Counted from the stretch's first letter, positions 34,920 through 44,396 are shown. The stretch: DNA of 64,000 nt from Anaerolineae bacterium (GCA_030425205.1 JAUIAP010000006.1:124001-188000), one strand, 5' to 3'. The notes: generated from the sequence alone by a model not told the origin. Numbers and translations are program-made.

Positions 34920-35366
34920 ATGAGTATAAAAGCTAATTTGATGACCGATTTGAAGACCGCGATGCGTGCCAAAGATTCTGACACGCGCAACACGATTCGT
35001 TTGCTGCAATCCGCGATCAAACAGGTCGAAATTGATGAGAAGACAGAATTAGATGATCAGGCCGTTGTTGCTATTTTGACAAAACAGGCAAAACAGCGAC
35101 GTGAGGCAATCGAACAGTATATGGAAAGTGACCGTGTCGAACTCGCTGACACGGAAAAGGCCGAACTCGCCATCATCGAACGCTATCTACCGCAAATGAT
35201 GGACCGCGCCGCGATCGAAGAACTGGTCGCAGCGGCCATTGCTGAGGTCGGCGCGACGTCACCGCGTGATATGGGACAGGTGATGGGCAAGCTGATGCCA
35301 CAAGTGAAGGGAAAGGCAGATGGCAAGCTCGTCAATGATGTTGTTCGTTCACAGCTAGCAGCATAA
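34920..35366 (+). CDS. GatB/YqeY domain protein
   Basis: 148 residues. LKTAMRAKDSDTRNTIRLLQSAIKQ, QAKQRREAIEQY, ...PQMMDRAAIEELV and a final VKGKADGKLVNDVVR match the stand-alone YqeY family, which resembles the tail of GatB and probably interacts with tRNA or an amidotransferase. AAGGAAAGG precedes the ATG. A hairpin (GGTGTCCA / TGGACACC, 35386-35413) lies behind it, before pgpH. Confidence 0.9.
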   Translation: MSIKANLMTDLKTAMRAKDSDTRNTIRLLQSAIKQVEIDEKTELDDQAVVAILTKQAKQRREAIEQYMESDRVELADTEKAELAIIERYLPQMMDRAAIEELVAAAIAEVGATSPRDMGQVMGKLMPQVKGKADGKLVNDVVRSQLAA

Positions 35367-35383
35367 CGACTGCAATGCGTATG

Positions 35384-35415
35384 GTGGTGTCCACAGCCGT
35401 TCTCTTGGACACCGC
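35384..35415. terminator. Hairpin between the YqeY-type gene and pgpH
   Basis: GGTGTCCA and TGGACACC (8 bp, extendable to 10 with one wobble) with a 12-nt loop, no T-run. It could be a weak terminator or a processing signal. Confidence 0.45.
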
Positions 35416-35477
35416 TTAATCGGTCGCGACATGATGTCCGCCAGCCCGTAAACCACCGCAAACTTCCCATAAACTCT

Positions 35478-37667
35478 ATGGCAAAAACTGATAGTAGCTT
35501 TCCAACAGGATATTACAATCGCCTTAATCGGCGCGTTGAACTGTGGCACGTCTGGGTCACAGCCTGCTTGGTAGCGCTTGGCTTTTCGGCAATACTCTCG
35601 CTCAACTTCTTGCAGTCGAACATCGTCGACGTGCAGCTTGATCTGCCATCACCAGAGCGGATCGAATCCCCACAAACAAAATCATTCGTCAGCACCCTGC
35701 TCACGGAACAGCAGCAAGCCGCAGCAAGAGCGGCCGTTCCCGATGTCTTCACCGAGTTAGACCGCAGTATCGCACGCACACAGATTACGCAAGCGGGCGA
35801 AATCTTCAATTTTGTCAGAGTGGTGCGTGCCGATAGTTTTGCGACCGAAGAAGAAAAACTCAACGCCTTAATGGGGATCGATGTTATTAATGTCGATGCT
35901 CAGACGGCCGAGCGATTGTTGACGCTCTCAGAAAATGATTTAGCAGGCGTGCAGAGTCGTGCCTCGAATATCATTACGGTACTAATGCGGCGTGAAGTGC
36001 GTGTTGATGCGATGAACGGGATCGCAGATGCGGTAGAGCGGGAGCTGGATTTTGCCACAACGGAGACGCAGGAGGCGGTATTGCTGGCGATTGTGCCGCA
36101 ATTAATTCGGCCGAATGTGTTCTACGATGAGGCTGCGACGGCCTTGCAGAAAGAGCAAGCTGTCGCAGCGGTGCAACCCGTGACCCGCGAGGTGATCAAA
36201 GGGGACACCATTCTTTTAGAAGGGGATCGCGTAACGGCCGAAAAAATTGAGCTACTGCAAGAGCTGGGTCTTTTGCAACGCCAATGGGATTATCTCGAAA
36301 TCGTCCGTGTCCTGCTCATCTCAGCCCTCTCCACCGCGCTCATCTTCGTTTACTACACGCGCTACCATCTTGTCGCCTATCCCCGTCGCCGCTATCTGGC
36401 GTTGCTAACAGTCGTGCTGTTGGCGTTTTTGGCTGCTGGGCAACTGATGATGGGAAGACAACAAATGCTCGGCTATCTGTTCCCCGTTGCTGGATTGGCG
36501 ATGCTGATTTCTATTGTTTACGGGAATAGACTTGCTGGGCTCGTATCGCTTGTACTGGGCGGCATGTTGGGATTTGCCGCAAATGGCTCCCTCGAAATCG
36601 CCTTCTATATTATTACGGGCAGTCACTTCGCCATCTTTAGCCTGCGCGACGCAGAACGCATTAATGCCTTCTTCCGTGCTGGATTTTTCGCGGCACTTGG
36701 TAATCTCACCGTCGTTGCCATCTTCAATCTCAAAGCGGATGGTGACCCGTTCCACTTGTTGCAACTTGCAGGACTTGCCATCGCCAGTGGGTTTCTCGCG
36801 GCCATGTTGACGCTGGCACTTTTCTATGTCGCTGGCACGTTTTTTGGCATAACAACGATGTTGCAGCTACAGGAGCTTTCCCGTTTCGATCAGCCGCTAT
36901 TGCAACAGCTCTTACATCGTGCGCCGGGAACGTATCATCATAGCATCATGGTGGCAAATTTGGCCGAACAGGCAGCCGATCGCATTGGGGCAAACAGTCT
37001 GTTGACGCGGGTTGGTGCGTTCTATCACGACATTGGCAAGATGGTGAACCCACCCTACTTTAGCGAGAATCAGGAGGGAGCCAATCCACACGACTCGCTC
37101 GATCCATACGAAAGCGCACGCTACATTATCGGTCACGTGACGGACGGACTCGTGATGGCGCGCAAAGAGCGTTTACCCGAACGGATTCAAGATTTTATCG
37201 CCGAACATCATGGCGACCATCTGCTCAAATGGTTCTACAAAAAGGCGCAGGATCAGGCGGCCGCCAGCGGTGAGGTTCGCCTTGTCGATAAGGAGAAGTT
37301 CCGCTATCCGGGACCCGCACCGCGCTGTCGGGAAACAGGGATCGTGATGTTGGCCGATGTTGTTGAGGCAACTTCTAAAGCCGTTCAGCCCAATAACGTC
37401 GCGGCAATCGAAAAGCTCGTGCGCTCCATCACGGATGATATGATCGCTGAAAATCAGCTCGATAATTCAGGCTTGACATTTCACGATTTGAAGCAGATCC
37501 GTGCCTCCTTCGTCGAGACGCTAAAAGGTCGCTTCCATGTGCGCGTGAAGTATGCGGGAAACGAAGAGCTTGAAGCGGCCAACACTGAGAACATCACCGA
37601 AGGTGAGCTGACCCCCGCCCAGAGTTTGCTTGAATCAGCCGTTAGCGAGGCGATTCCAAGCGATTAA
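35478..37667 (+). CDS. pgpH: 7TM-HD family phosphohydrolase (PgpH-type c-di-AMP phosphodiesterase)
   Basis: 729 residues. One N-terminal membrane helix, a large extracellular 7TMR-HDED domain (about 45-270), seven membrane helices, then a cytoplasmic HD domain: HHSIMVANLAEQAADRIG, GAFYHDIGKM (the HD pair), NPHDSLDPYESA, and AEHHGDHLL. The architecture is that of PgpH, which hydrolyses cyclic di-AMP. In many Firmicutes and related phyla it is directly followed by ybeY; here ybeY is the next native gene but an IS630-type element has landed between them. Confidence 0.93.
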   Translation: MAKTDSSFPTGYYNRLNRRVELWHVWVTACLVALGFSAILSLNFLQSNIVDVQLDLPSPERIESPQTKSFVSTLLTEQQQAAARAAVPDVFTELDRSIARTQITQAGEIFNFVRVVRADSFATEEEKLNALMGIDVINVDAQTAERLLTLSENDLAGVQSRASNIITVLMRREVRVDAMNGIADAVERELDFATTETQEAVLLAIVPQLIRPNVFYDEAATALQKEQAVAAVQPVTREVIKGDTILLEGDRVTAEKIELLQELGLLQRQWDYLEIVRVLLISALSTALIFVYYTRYHLVAYPRRRYLALLTVVLLAFLAAGQLMMGRQQMLGYLFPVAGLAMLISIVYGNRLAGLVSLVLGGMLGFAANGSLEIAFYIITGSHFAIFSLRDAERINAFFRAGFFAALGNLTVVAIFNLKADGDPFHLLQLAGLAIASGFLAAMLTLALFYVAGTFFGITTMLQLQELSRFDQPLLQQLLHRAPGTYHHSIMVANLAEQAADRIGANSLLTRVGAFYHDIGKMVNPPYFSENQEGANPHDSLDPYESARYIIGHVTDGLVMARKERLPERIQDFIAEHHGDHLLKWFYKKAQDQAAASGEVRLVDKEKFRYPGPAPRCRETGIVMLADVVEATSKAVQPNNVAAIEKLVRSITDDMIAENQLDNSGLTFHDLKQIRASFVETLKGRFHVRVKYAGNEELEAANTENITEGELTPAQSLLESAVSEAIPSD

Positions 37668-37735
37668 CTTACCGCCCTACCCATGACGCAACCCATTAAG
37701 ACGGTACGTTTTCAGCGGGTTGCAATCTCCATTTA

Positions 37736-38863
37736 AGTAAAAGACGGAAAGAACATTAAAAACGTGGGCGAGAAGGAAAAATTGAGAGAAACTGGATGAA
37801 TGCCGAAAACACTCGATTTCATCCTCAGCGAAACAGAACTTAACCAGATTGCAAAAGCGGTTCGCAGTGACAAGCGACCAGAAGTAAGGCAACGAGCGAT
37901 GGGCTTAAGATTACTGCATGAAGGCACGCCGCCAAAGGAGGTGGCGAAGCTAATGAGCGTGTCGCAACCGACAGTCTACGATTGGCATCACCGATGGCAG
38001 AGAGGGGGAGTGGAAGAGTTAGCCAATCGACCGAAATCAGGGAGACCGCCAAAGGCGGATGCGGCATATGTGGCACGGGTCGAGGAGATAGTTGAGCAAG
38101 ACCCGCAAACGCTGGGGCATCAGTTCACAGTCTGGACGGTGACCCGCCTAAGGCGACATATGGAGCAGGAAACAGGGGTGGCACTGGGGCAAACGCAGTT
38201 CAAGGCATTACTCAAGGCCAACGATTTCGTCTACCGTCGCCCAAAACACGAGTTGAAAAATCTGCAAGATGCGGAGGCACGCCATGCGGCGGAAGGATGG
38301 CTCGCTGAGCTAAAAAAAGAGCCGAAGCGGGTGAGATCGACCTATTCTTTGTGGACGAAAGCAGTTTAGGCTGGCTACCGACCCTCACTAATTGTTGGAT
38401 GAAGCGCGGTTGTCAACGAGCCATTCCAACACCTGGTCAACAGCAGTGGCGACACATCTTCGGTGCCTACAACTGGGCGACGGATGAGCTTGTCAGCATG
38501 ATCTCCCAAGAGCGCAACAGCGATGCGTTCATTGCCTTCATCGACCATCTCGTTGCACAGCACACAACCGGGCGACCGTTGGTGATGGTGTTGGACAATG
38601 GGTCGATTCATCACAGTCGAGCGACGCAAAGCGCGCTCTCTCTATTGAGCAATGAACTACTACCGCTATTTTTACCAAAGTATTGCTCACAGCTTAATCC
38701 CATCGAACGCTACTGGCGACATCTCAAGCGGACTGCTTGCGCCAACAAGCTATTTGTTGACATCGAGGCTCTTGTTGCCTCCGTTGAACAAGTCTTGCAT
38801 GAGCAGAATGAACTGCTATCAGATTCTCGCTTCTCGTTTTCAAAGAACATTCCGTAAATTACT
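37736..38863 (+). mobile_element. IS630-family insertion sequence
   Basis: An element of about 1128 bp. Its ends are imperfect inverted repeats: left AGTAA...ACGGAA, right TTCCGT...TTACT, similar over about 28 bp, and each end is flanked by TA, the duplicated target dinucleotide of this family. It inserted 7 bp before the ybeY start codon. It contains no TCGGCCGA copy. Confidence 0.88.
37800..38857 (+). CDS. IS630 transposase, by programmed -1 frameshift
   Basis: Two overlapping frames form one enzyme. The first (37800-38369) encodes the helix-turn-helix part (VAKLMSVSQPTVYDWHHRW, then a SGRPPK linker). The second carries the DDE domain: IDLFFVDESSLGW with the first Asp, VMVLDNGSIHHS with the second, NPIERYWRHLK with the Glu. 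They meet at an A7 run (38312-38318) where a -1 slip gives LKKRAEAGEIDLFFVDES, the expected family sequence. The stop codon lies inside the right inverted repeat. The enzyme looks intact. Confidence 0.9.
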
Positions 38864-38870
38864 TAAGATA

Positions 38871-39326
38871 ATGACAGTTGAAATAGATATTCAAGCAGAG
38901 GTGCCAATTGATGAGAATTGGCGCGAGTTGATGCGGACGGCCATGCTGGCGACATTGTCACATGAAGCATGGTTACAGCCAGCGACGATTAATTTGTTGC
39001 TCACAGATGATGCAACTGTGCAAGCGTTAAATCGAGACTATCGGGGATTTGACAAACCGACCGACGTGTTGAGCTTTGAAGATGGCGAGTCGCCTTATCC
39101 GGGTGCGCCGATTCATCTTGGGGACATTGCGGTGGCCGTTCCATATGCATTGCGCGATGCGGAGAAGGAGGGATGGGGAAATTCGGCCGAATTTCAACTG
39201 ATCGCCGTCCACGGAACACTCCACCTGCTCGGACACGATCATGGAGATGACGTGGAAAAAGCGCGCATGTGGGCAGCACAGGAAACGATTTTACGCTCAC
39301 TTGGGGTCGATATTCAGATTCCATAA
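38871..39326 (+). CDS. ybeY: rRNA maturation RNase YbeY
   Basis: 151 residues. NRDYRGFDKPTDVLSF and the zinc-binding HGTLHLLGHDH are the family signatures. YbeY is a metal-dependent endoribonuclease for 16S rRNA 3'-end maturation. The ATG at 38871 is just 7 bp from the IS630 end, so the native leader and promoter are lost and expression must now depend on the element or on read-through from pgpH. No ribosome-binding site is visible in the junction TTAAGATA. Confidence 0.93.
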   Translation: MTVEIDIQAEVPIDENWRELMRTAMLATLSHEAWLQPATINLLLTDDATVQALNRDYRGFDKPTDVLSFEDGESPYPGAPIHLGDIAVAVPYALRDAEKEGWGNSAEFQLIAVHGTLHLLGHDHGDDVEKARMWAAQETILRSLGVDIQIP

Positions 39327-39417
39327 TCAATGAAACACACTTTCCACACCTATTTCGGACATAAAACCACTAAATCGTAACAGACGATTCAATTTAGTAT
39401 CATTATCATAAAATTTG

Positions 39418-39445
39418 TTGACAGAGGGTGATGTTTAGTTACTAT
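39418..39445 (+). promoter_or_regulatory. Promoter of the Lrp-type gene
   Basis: TTGACA (39418-39423), 16-bp spacer, TACTAT (39440-39445), in an AT-rich leader about 25 bp before the start codon. Confidence 0.7.
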
Positions 39446-39469
39446 TGCCCTAATTACTTGAAGGGGCAC

Positions 39470-39940
39470 ATGATAAATCTTGATGAAAAAGACCGTACAT
39501 TACTGTATCAGTTGCAGGGTAATTCTCAAACGACCATTGCAGAACTTGCGAGACTTGTCTCTCTCTCACCATCGGGCGTTCAAAAGCGCGTCAAACGATT
39601 AGAAGAAAACGGCGTCATTTCGGGCTATCGATCAATTGTTGACCGACAGGCGGTTGGGTACGAAATGTTGTGCTTTGTCATGGTGATGTTACAGGGGCAT
39701 GACATCGACGCTGTCAACTCATTCGACGCATCGATTCAAGATGTGCCAGAAGTTTTAGAGTGTCACCGCATGACTGGAAGTTCGGACTACCTGCTTAAGC
39801 TTGTTGCCCGTAGTCGTGAACATTTAGACTCTTTACTCATGACAACGCTGATGGGATTGGCTGGCGTTGCGCGGGTCGAGACGAGTGTCGTTCTCAAAGA
39901 GATTAAAGAGACGACGGCGGTTCCGCTTGCAGAAGAATAG
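39470..39940 (+). CDS. Lrp/AsnC family transcriptional regulator
   Basis: 156 residues. LDEKDRTLLYQLQGNSQTTIAELARLVSLSPSGVQKRVKRLEENGVI is the Lrp helix-turn-helix; the C-terminal half is the RAM ligand-binding domain (VLECHRMTGSSDYLLKLVARS). It probably senses an amino acid and binds DNA as an oligomer. AAGGGG precedes the ATG. No obvious target gene lies next to it. Confidence 0.92.
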   Translation: MINLDEKDRTLLYQLQGNSQTTIAELARLVSLSPSGVQKRVKRLEENGVISGYRSIVDRQAVGYEMLCFVMVMLQGHDIDAVNSFDASIQDVPEVLECHRMTGSSDYLLKLVARSREHLDSLLMTTLMGLAGVARVETSVVLKEIKETTAVPLAEE

Positions 39941-39967
39941 AGGCGACGAATGCGCCTTTACGACATC

Positions 39968-41182
39968 TTACTGTAACTGATCGTAGACGGCGAAAAAGCG
40001 CGGAACAACGGTACGCCAGTCGTAGTTTTGGGCAAATTCGGCCGAAAATCGTGTCAAATGTTGATGGTGCTGGTCGCTCAGCACTGCATTGACCGCCCCC
40101 GCGAACGCATCAGGCGTATCCCCAAGCAAGAGTTGTCGCCCATCGACGATTGGAAAGCCCGCCGCGCCAATTGTGGTGCTGACGATTGGTTTTCCCGCCG
40201 CCATCGCCTCGATCAACTTTAGGCGCGTTCCACTCCCCATCCGCAAAGGCATTACAAAGACGCGACATCCATGCAAATAGGGCTGCACGCTGTCTACCCA
40301 CCCCGTGATTGTCACCCCAGCAACATCGCGCAAGCGCTCCAGACGGGCATGTGGCTTTTGCCCCACGATGGCAAAGGTCGCATCAGGATGTTTACTGCGA
40401 ATAAACGGCCAGATTTCATCCGTAAAGTAGAGGGCTGCGTCGATATTCGGCCGATAATCCATCTTCCCCATAAAGACCACATCGAAACGCTCCAACTCAC
40501 CCGTATAGTGCGCATACGCATCTGTGTCGATGCTGTTTGGCACGACGCTGATACGCTCTCCAAATTCTGTCCCGCGCACATCGTTGAGCAACCCCAATAG
40601 CGCATCGCGGTCATCTTCGCTTACCACCGTCACCGCATCACTTTCACGACAGGCCCAGCGTTCAAAACGTGCTAACCGTTGCACCTGCACAAATGAGTAG
40701 GCGGCCGCGACCCAGCGTCTTGGATTGCGTGCATCTGTCTCCATGGCGCGTCGCTGTAGCTCTGTTTCGGCATTGTGATTGTCAAAGACGATTTTGCTCG
40801 ATGGACTAACGGCACGCACAATTGAAATCGCATTCGCCAGCTCAATCCCCTCAATTTGCACAATGTCAAACTGGTTATTTTCCAATAAATCGTCGAGTGC
40901 AAGATCAAACGCCAAGTCGCGCAAGCGGTGCCCCATGTCGGGTTGGCGGGTCGTCATCAACTGGAAAAGGCGTTGACGCATCGAGCGTTCAGGCATCGGC
41001 ACAGTCACGATCTCCGCGCACAGATCGGCCAATGGACCAAACTCCGCATCGAGTGAACGTGCGAAGGTCAGCAGCGTCAGCGTATGCGCTCGCGCCAACC
41101 CTTTGATGATGTGCAAATTGCGCAGGGATGTTCCCTGATGGGGAGGATAAGGAAGTTGCGGCGTTAGAATAAGAATGTTCAT
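39968..41182 (-). CDS. Family 4 glycosyltransferase (GT-B)
   Basis: 404 residues. MNILILTPQLPYPPHQGTSLR opens the acceptor domain; the donor domain has VVFMGKMDYRPNIDAALYF and the E-x7-E-type region GSGTRLKLIEAMAAGKPIVST. It transfers a sugar from an NDP-sugar, probably for a surface polysaccharide. Follows another GT4 gene after 31 bp, but has its own promoter-like box. Confidence 0.9.
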   Translation of the reverse strand: MNILILTPQLPYPPHQGTSLRNLHIIKGLARAHTLTLLTFARSLDAEFGPLADLCAEIVTVPMPERSMRQRLFQLMTTRQPDMGHRLRDLAFDLALDDLLENNQFDIVQIEGIELANAISIVRAVSPSSKIVFDNHNAETELQRRAMETDARNPRRWVAAAYSFVQVQRLARFERWACRESDAVTVVSEDDRDALLGLLNDVRGTEFGERISVVPNSIDTDAYAHYTGELERFDVVFMGKMDYRPNIDAALYFTDEIWPFIRSKHPDATFAIVGQKPHARLERLRDVAGVTITGWVDSVQPYLHGCRVFVMPLRMGSGTRLKLIEAMAAGKPIVSTTIGAAGFPIVDGRQLLLGDTPDAFAGAVNAVLSDQHHQHLTRFSAEFAQNYDWRTVVPRFFAVYDQLQ

Positions 41183-41193
41183 CTAAGCGCACA

Positions 41194-41212
41194 AGTATAA
41201 CAGATCGGCCGA
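41194..41212 (-). promoter_or_regulatory. Promoter with TCGGCCGA 5 nt upstream of -10
   Basis: On the minus strand TCGGCCGA (41205-41212), 5 nt, TATACT (41194-41199), then 11 nt to the ATG of the GT4 gene. Transcription from it would give a leader of only a few bases. Confidence 0.55.
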
Positions 41213-41213
41213 T

Positions 41214-42326
41214 TTATTTCGTGACAGAATCGTAAAGGGCTAGTGTTTTTTCGGCCGATTTTGCCCAGTCAAATTGACTTGCCTGTGCATACCCGCGTGT
41301 CACCATGCCTGCCCGCACAGCGTCACTTTGCAACACGTGATAGATCGTTTCAATCCACACGGGAATATCATCCGCGTCGAGTAAAAAACCCGCATCACCG
41401 ACAATTTCGGGCAGGCTCCCGCGGTCGCTGGTGATAACAGGACAGCCGCAATGCATCGCTTCGAGTGGCGGTAATCCAAATCCTTCGTAATGGGAAGGCA
41501 GCAGCAAAACACTGGCCGCATGATAGAGATGCGCCAACTGCTCATCATAGACACCGGTCAGATGGCGCACACAGTTGTTGAGGTTGAGCTGGTCGATCAG
41601 CGCGAATACATCGTCCGATAGCCACCCTTTCCGCCCCACTAGCACGAGTGGCATATCGACGGCAAAATCGTGATGTAGGTCATAATAGGCACGTAACAGC
41701 GTCGGGATGTTTTTGCGCGGCTCAATTGTGCCGACAAAGAGCAAAAAATCACGCGGCAGGTCAAACTGAGCCAGCGTCTGATCGATCTCATCTGCTGCAT
41801 AGACCTCGTGATAGAGTGGATTTGCTGCCAGATGAACGGTAGTAACTTTTTCCGCAGGAACGTTTAGTTGGTTGATAACGTCACGGCGCGTGTGATGAGA
41901 ATCGGCCGAAATGCCGTCTGCCCGCTCAACAGCCCACTGGATCTGGTCATTGTAATAGGCGCGACTCTCTGCCGTCAGATATTGTGGATAGTAGAGAAAG
42001 TTGAGGTCATGTACGGTAATGACGTGGTGCTTGGCCCCACGAAGCGGCGGAATAAAGTCTGGACTGTGCAGCAGATCGAGATTTTGCGGGAGCAATTCGG
42101 CCGAAAGTGTCCACTTCTCGAATGAGTGATGACACGGAGTTCGCACGTTAACGCGCCGAAAGTTTGACGCAACCGGCATGCGTGACACCTCATCTTTTGC
42201 CATCTGAACGATTCGATAATCATGTGATGGAGCCGTCTGTGCCAGTGCTGGCAGCAGATGCAGCACATACTGGCTAATTCCTCCAAGCTGGTAAAAGGGG
42301 AGTCGCGTGTCAATTCCAATTCTCAT
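41214..42326 (-). CDS. Family 4 glycosyltransferase (GT-B)
   Basis: 370 residues. MRIGIDTRLPFYQLGGISQYV (acceptor side), then FLLFVGTIEPRKNIPTLLRAY and the donor site SHYEGFGLPPLEAMHCGCPVITS with the E-x7-E motif. Typical of mannosyl/rhamnosyl-type polysaccharide enzymes. It contains three TCGGCCGA copies read S-A-E/D. The 500-bp leader upstream has no obvious ribosome-binding site. Confidence 0.9.
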   Translation of the reverse strand: MRIGIDTRLPFYQLGGISQYVLHLLPALAQTAPSHDYRIVQMAKDEVSRMPVASNFRRVNVRTPCHHSFEKWTLSAELLPQNLDLLHSPDFIPPLRGAKHHVITVHDLNFLYYPQYLTAESRAYYNDQIQWAVERADGISADSHHTRRDVINQLNVPAEKVTTVHLAANPLYHEVYAADEIDQTLAQFDLPRDFLLFVGTIEPRKNIPTLLRAYYDLHHDFAVDMPLVLVGRKGWLSDDVFALIDQLNLNNCVRHLTGVYDEQLAHLYHAASVLLLPSHYEGFGLPPLEAMHCGCPVITSDRGSLPEIVGDAGFLLDADDIPVWIETIYHVLQSDAVRAGMVTRGYAQASQFDWAKSAEKTLALYDSVTK

Positions 42327-42748
42327 GCATTGATTTTAACAACTCGCTTACGGCTCCTGCACCTTTTTTCATATTAGGATCTGTAGGAGGATTTTGTGGG
42401 TCTTCAGGAATTGTGGGGGCTGAAGATGTATTGCGTATTGCGTAATGATCGCTGGACACGCACCACGCAATACCCAATGAAATCTGGAAAGGCCAAGTCT
42501 CTTCCCCCCATGACCTCCGTACTACCAGTTTCGCCAAAATCGTAAGATAAGCTGGCTATTTATCACAAATCATGTAAACTAATTTACATATTGTGGTTGG
42601 TAGCGAACTGTAACGGTAGTTAATTTAGATTGGTTTTGTATTTGGTTGGTCAATAACGGTTTGAGTGGATTGGGTTGTGACGTAGTAGATCACGATAAAA
42701 ATTTCAAACAATACACAGTTATATTTTTTGTGTACACATAACAAAAAG
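42327..42748. other. Long intergenic region, mostly without a recognisable gene
   Basis: It contains the tandem-copy hairpin at 42428-42473. The part 42540-42745 is AT-rich and featureless to me. A 75-codon frame on the minus strand overlaps the hairpin and the GT4 start; I do not accept it as a gene. Confidence 0.5.
42428..42473. repeat. Intergenic hairpin with tandem-copy arms
   Basis: GTATTGCGTATTGCGT (42428-42443) pairs with ACGCACCACGCAATAC (42458-42473) at 14 of 16 positions; the left arm is a 7-bp unit repeated twice. Confidence 0.75.
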
Positions 42749-42772
42749 ATGCCAAGCAACATTGCTTGGCAT
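42749..42772 (-). terminator. Terminator of the phosphoribosyltransferase gene
   Basis: ATGCCAAGCA-ACAT-TGCTTGGCAT, a 10-bp stem with a tetraloop, followed on the minus strand by a T-run; about 70 bp after the stop. Confidence 0.88.
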
Positions 42773-42839
42773 TTGTCGTTTACACAGGTTGGAGGAACGA
42801 AGTCCCATTACAGAACTTCGCTCGTGATCAGGTTTGGAA

Positions 42840-43355
42840 CTAGTTCAACATCCCGACGCCACGCTGGTCGCGGTCGGCTTCCCAGGGATAGATGATGTGG
42901 GCATCGGTGACGGCCGCATAGTAGGTTGGCGTGTGTCCGGGATAAAGCGAAGAGGCTGGTTTATAGTGTAAGACGCAAGTTTCAGGATAGCCTCCCGCCG
43001 CATCGATACGATTGGCAACGGTGACGATGTTACGCCCACGCGTCCAGACATCATCGACGACGAGGATACGTCGCCCTTCGAGTAAATCATCGGCTGGAAA
43101 CTGCATAAACTCAGGCACGGCAAAGCGTGCTTCAGGGTTACGCGAGATGCCAAGCGATGGAAAATCGGCTGGAAAACGCACGGCCGCATTGAGAATATAA
43201 GTGATGTCCAACGCCTCGGCTAACATGCCACCCGGCACGATACCGCCACGTGTGATGATCACCATCGAATCAAAACGCCCCTGAATTTGAGGGGAAAGGT
43301 AGTCGATCAGTTTGTCTACATCTGACCAAGTCAGAACTTCATGACGCATTGTCAT
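42840..43355 (-). CDS. Purine-type phosphoribosyltransferase
   Basis: About 171 residues. VIITRGGIVPGGMLAEALDI near the N-terminus and the PRPP-binding motif RILVVDDVWTRGRNI are clear. Short, with a YPWE ending like xanthine/guanine or hypoxanthine phosphoribosyltransferases of the Gpt type. It would salvage a purine base using PRPP. The start may be 43355 or 43349. The palindrome ACACCT-A-AGGTGT lies 27 bp upstream and could be an operator. Confidence 0.85.
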   Translation of the reverse strand: MTMRHEVLTWSDVDKLIDYLSPQIQGRFDSMVIITRGGIVPGGMLAEALDITYILNAAVRFPADFPSLGISRNPEARFAVPEFMQFPADDLLEGRRILVVDDVWTRGRNIVTVANRIDAAGGYPETCVLHYKPASSLYPGHTPTYYAAVTDAHIIYPWEADRDQRGVGMLN

Positions 43356-43425
43356 CGCAATTGCGCTCCTGGCGATTGTTAACACCTAAGGTGTACTAAC
43401 AACTAATTATTTTTAATAACGATCG

Positions 43426-44106
43426 TTAAGTTTGGGAATCAGAAGGGAATTGTGCCTGTTTTCGGCCGAAAAGTCGAACCAATACAAATCCCGCTATGAA
43501 ACCGCCAATGTGTGCAAAGAATGCAACACCGCCGCTCGATTCTGTCGGCATTCCGATAGAGGCGGCTCCATTAAAAAATTGCGTTACAAACCAAAACCCC
43601 AGCACTAAGATGGCTGGCAGTTGAACCCGAATAAAAATAAAAACCGGAATAAACGTTGTGACCCGTGCCAATGGATAAAGTAATAGATAGCCACCCAGCA
43701 CGCCTGCAATTGCGCCACTTGCCCCAACAATTGGAATCACCGAGTTAGGCTCGATAATTACCTGCGCCAAGCCCGCGATTAAACCCGTCAATAGATAGAA
43801 GAGCAAGAAACGCACATGCCCAAGCTGCTCTTCGATGTTGTCGCCAAAAATCCACAGGTAGAGCATGTTACCGAGCAGATGCCACCAGCCACCATGTAGA
43901 AATTGACTCGTGATGAGGGTGAAATATTCGGCCGAAACCATCGTCACCAGTTCGCGCGGAATGATTGCAAACAGCTCAAAAAACGCCTGCAACTCGCGCT
44001 GCCCCATTGCAAACTCAAAGATGAAGACCAGCACATTGGTGATGATCAAGCCTAGTGTTACGATGGGTCGGCCGCGTGTTGGATTGTGGTCACGAATTGG
44101 AATCAT
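43426..44106 (-). CDS. Rhomboid family intramembrane serine protease
   Basis: About 226 residues, six or seven membrane helices. HGGWWHLLGNMLYLWIFG (the oxyanion Asn and HxxxN region), the nucleophile GASGAIAG, and the catalytic His in AHIGGFIAG. It cleaves membrane proteins inside the bilayer. ATG 44106 with AGGAA upstream. Ends with a soluble tail FGRKQAQFPSDSQT. Confidence 0.93.
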   Translation of the reverse strand: MIPIRDHNPTRGRPIVTLGLIITNVLVFIFEFAMGQRELQAFFELFAIIPRELVTMVSAEYFTLITSQFLHGGWWHLLGNMLYLWIFGDNIEEQLGHVRFLLFYLLTGLIAGLAQVIIEPNSVIPIVGASGAIAGVLGGYLLLYPLARVTTFIPVFIFIRVQLPAILVLGFWFVTQFFNGAASIGMPTESSGGVAFFAHIGGFIAGFVLVRLFGRKQAQFPSDSQT

Positions 44107-44396
44107 GCAAGGCGTTCCTAAAAGTTGTCGCAAATGTAGCGACATGCCAGCGCACTGTCAACCTTCTCATGAGACATCAGAGATTTTATTGCAATTTAAC
44201 GCGAATCACATATTGACTGCCCCGCGCTCACCTCTGGCAGAGAGAAATGTTTCCACGACGTCAGAAACCCACAAGTTCGCAACCCTACGTTGCCTATTCC
44301 GTACAGAATTGTGGAAGATACATCTAGTTGCGAGTTGCTAGTGAATTGCACGATGAGCTTCCTAGCCGCTTACCTCTATTTTAACTGGAGCATTCA

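Noticed and set aside
37688..37723. GCAACCC / GGGTTGC inverted repeat after pgpH as a terminator
   Set aside because: The loop would be 22 nt and there is no T-run; too weak to call.
38652..38870. Extended ybeY frame reaching into the IS element
   Set aside because: The extra residues overlap the transposase and its inverted repeat; ATG 38871 starts the conserved protein.
42310..42537. 75-codon frame on the minus strand overlapping the GT4 start
   Set aside because: Its middle is the tandem-copy hairpin, there is no good ribosome-binding site and I recognise no homology; the C-terminal part could be real but the support is too weak.
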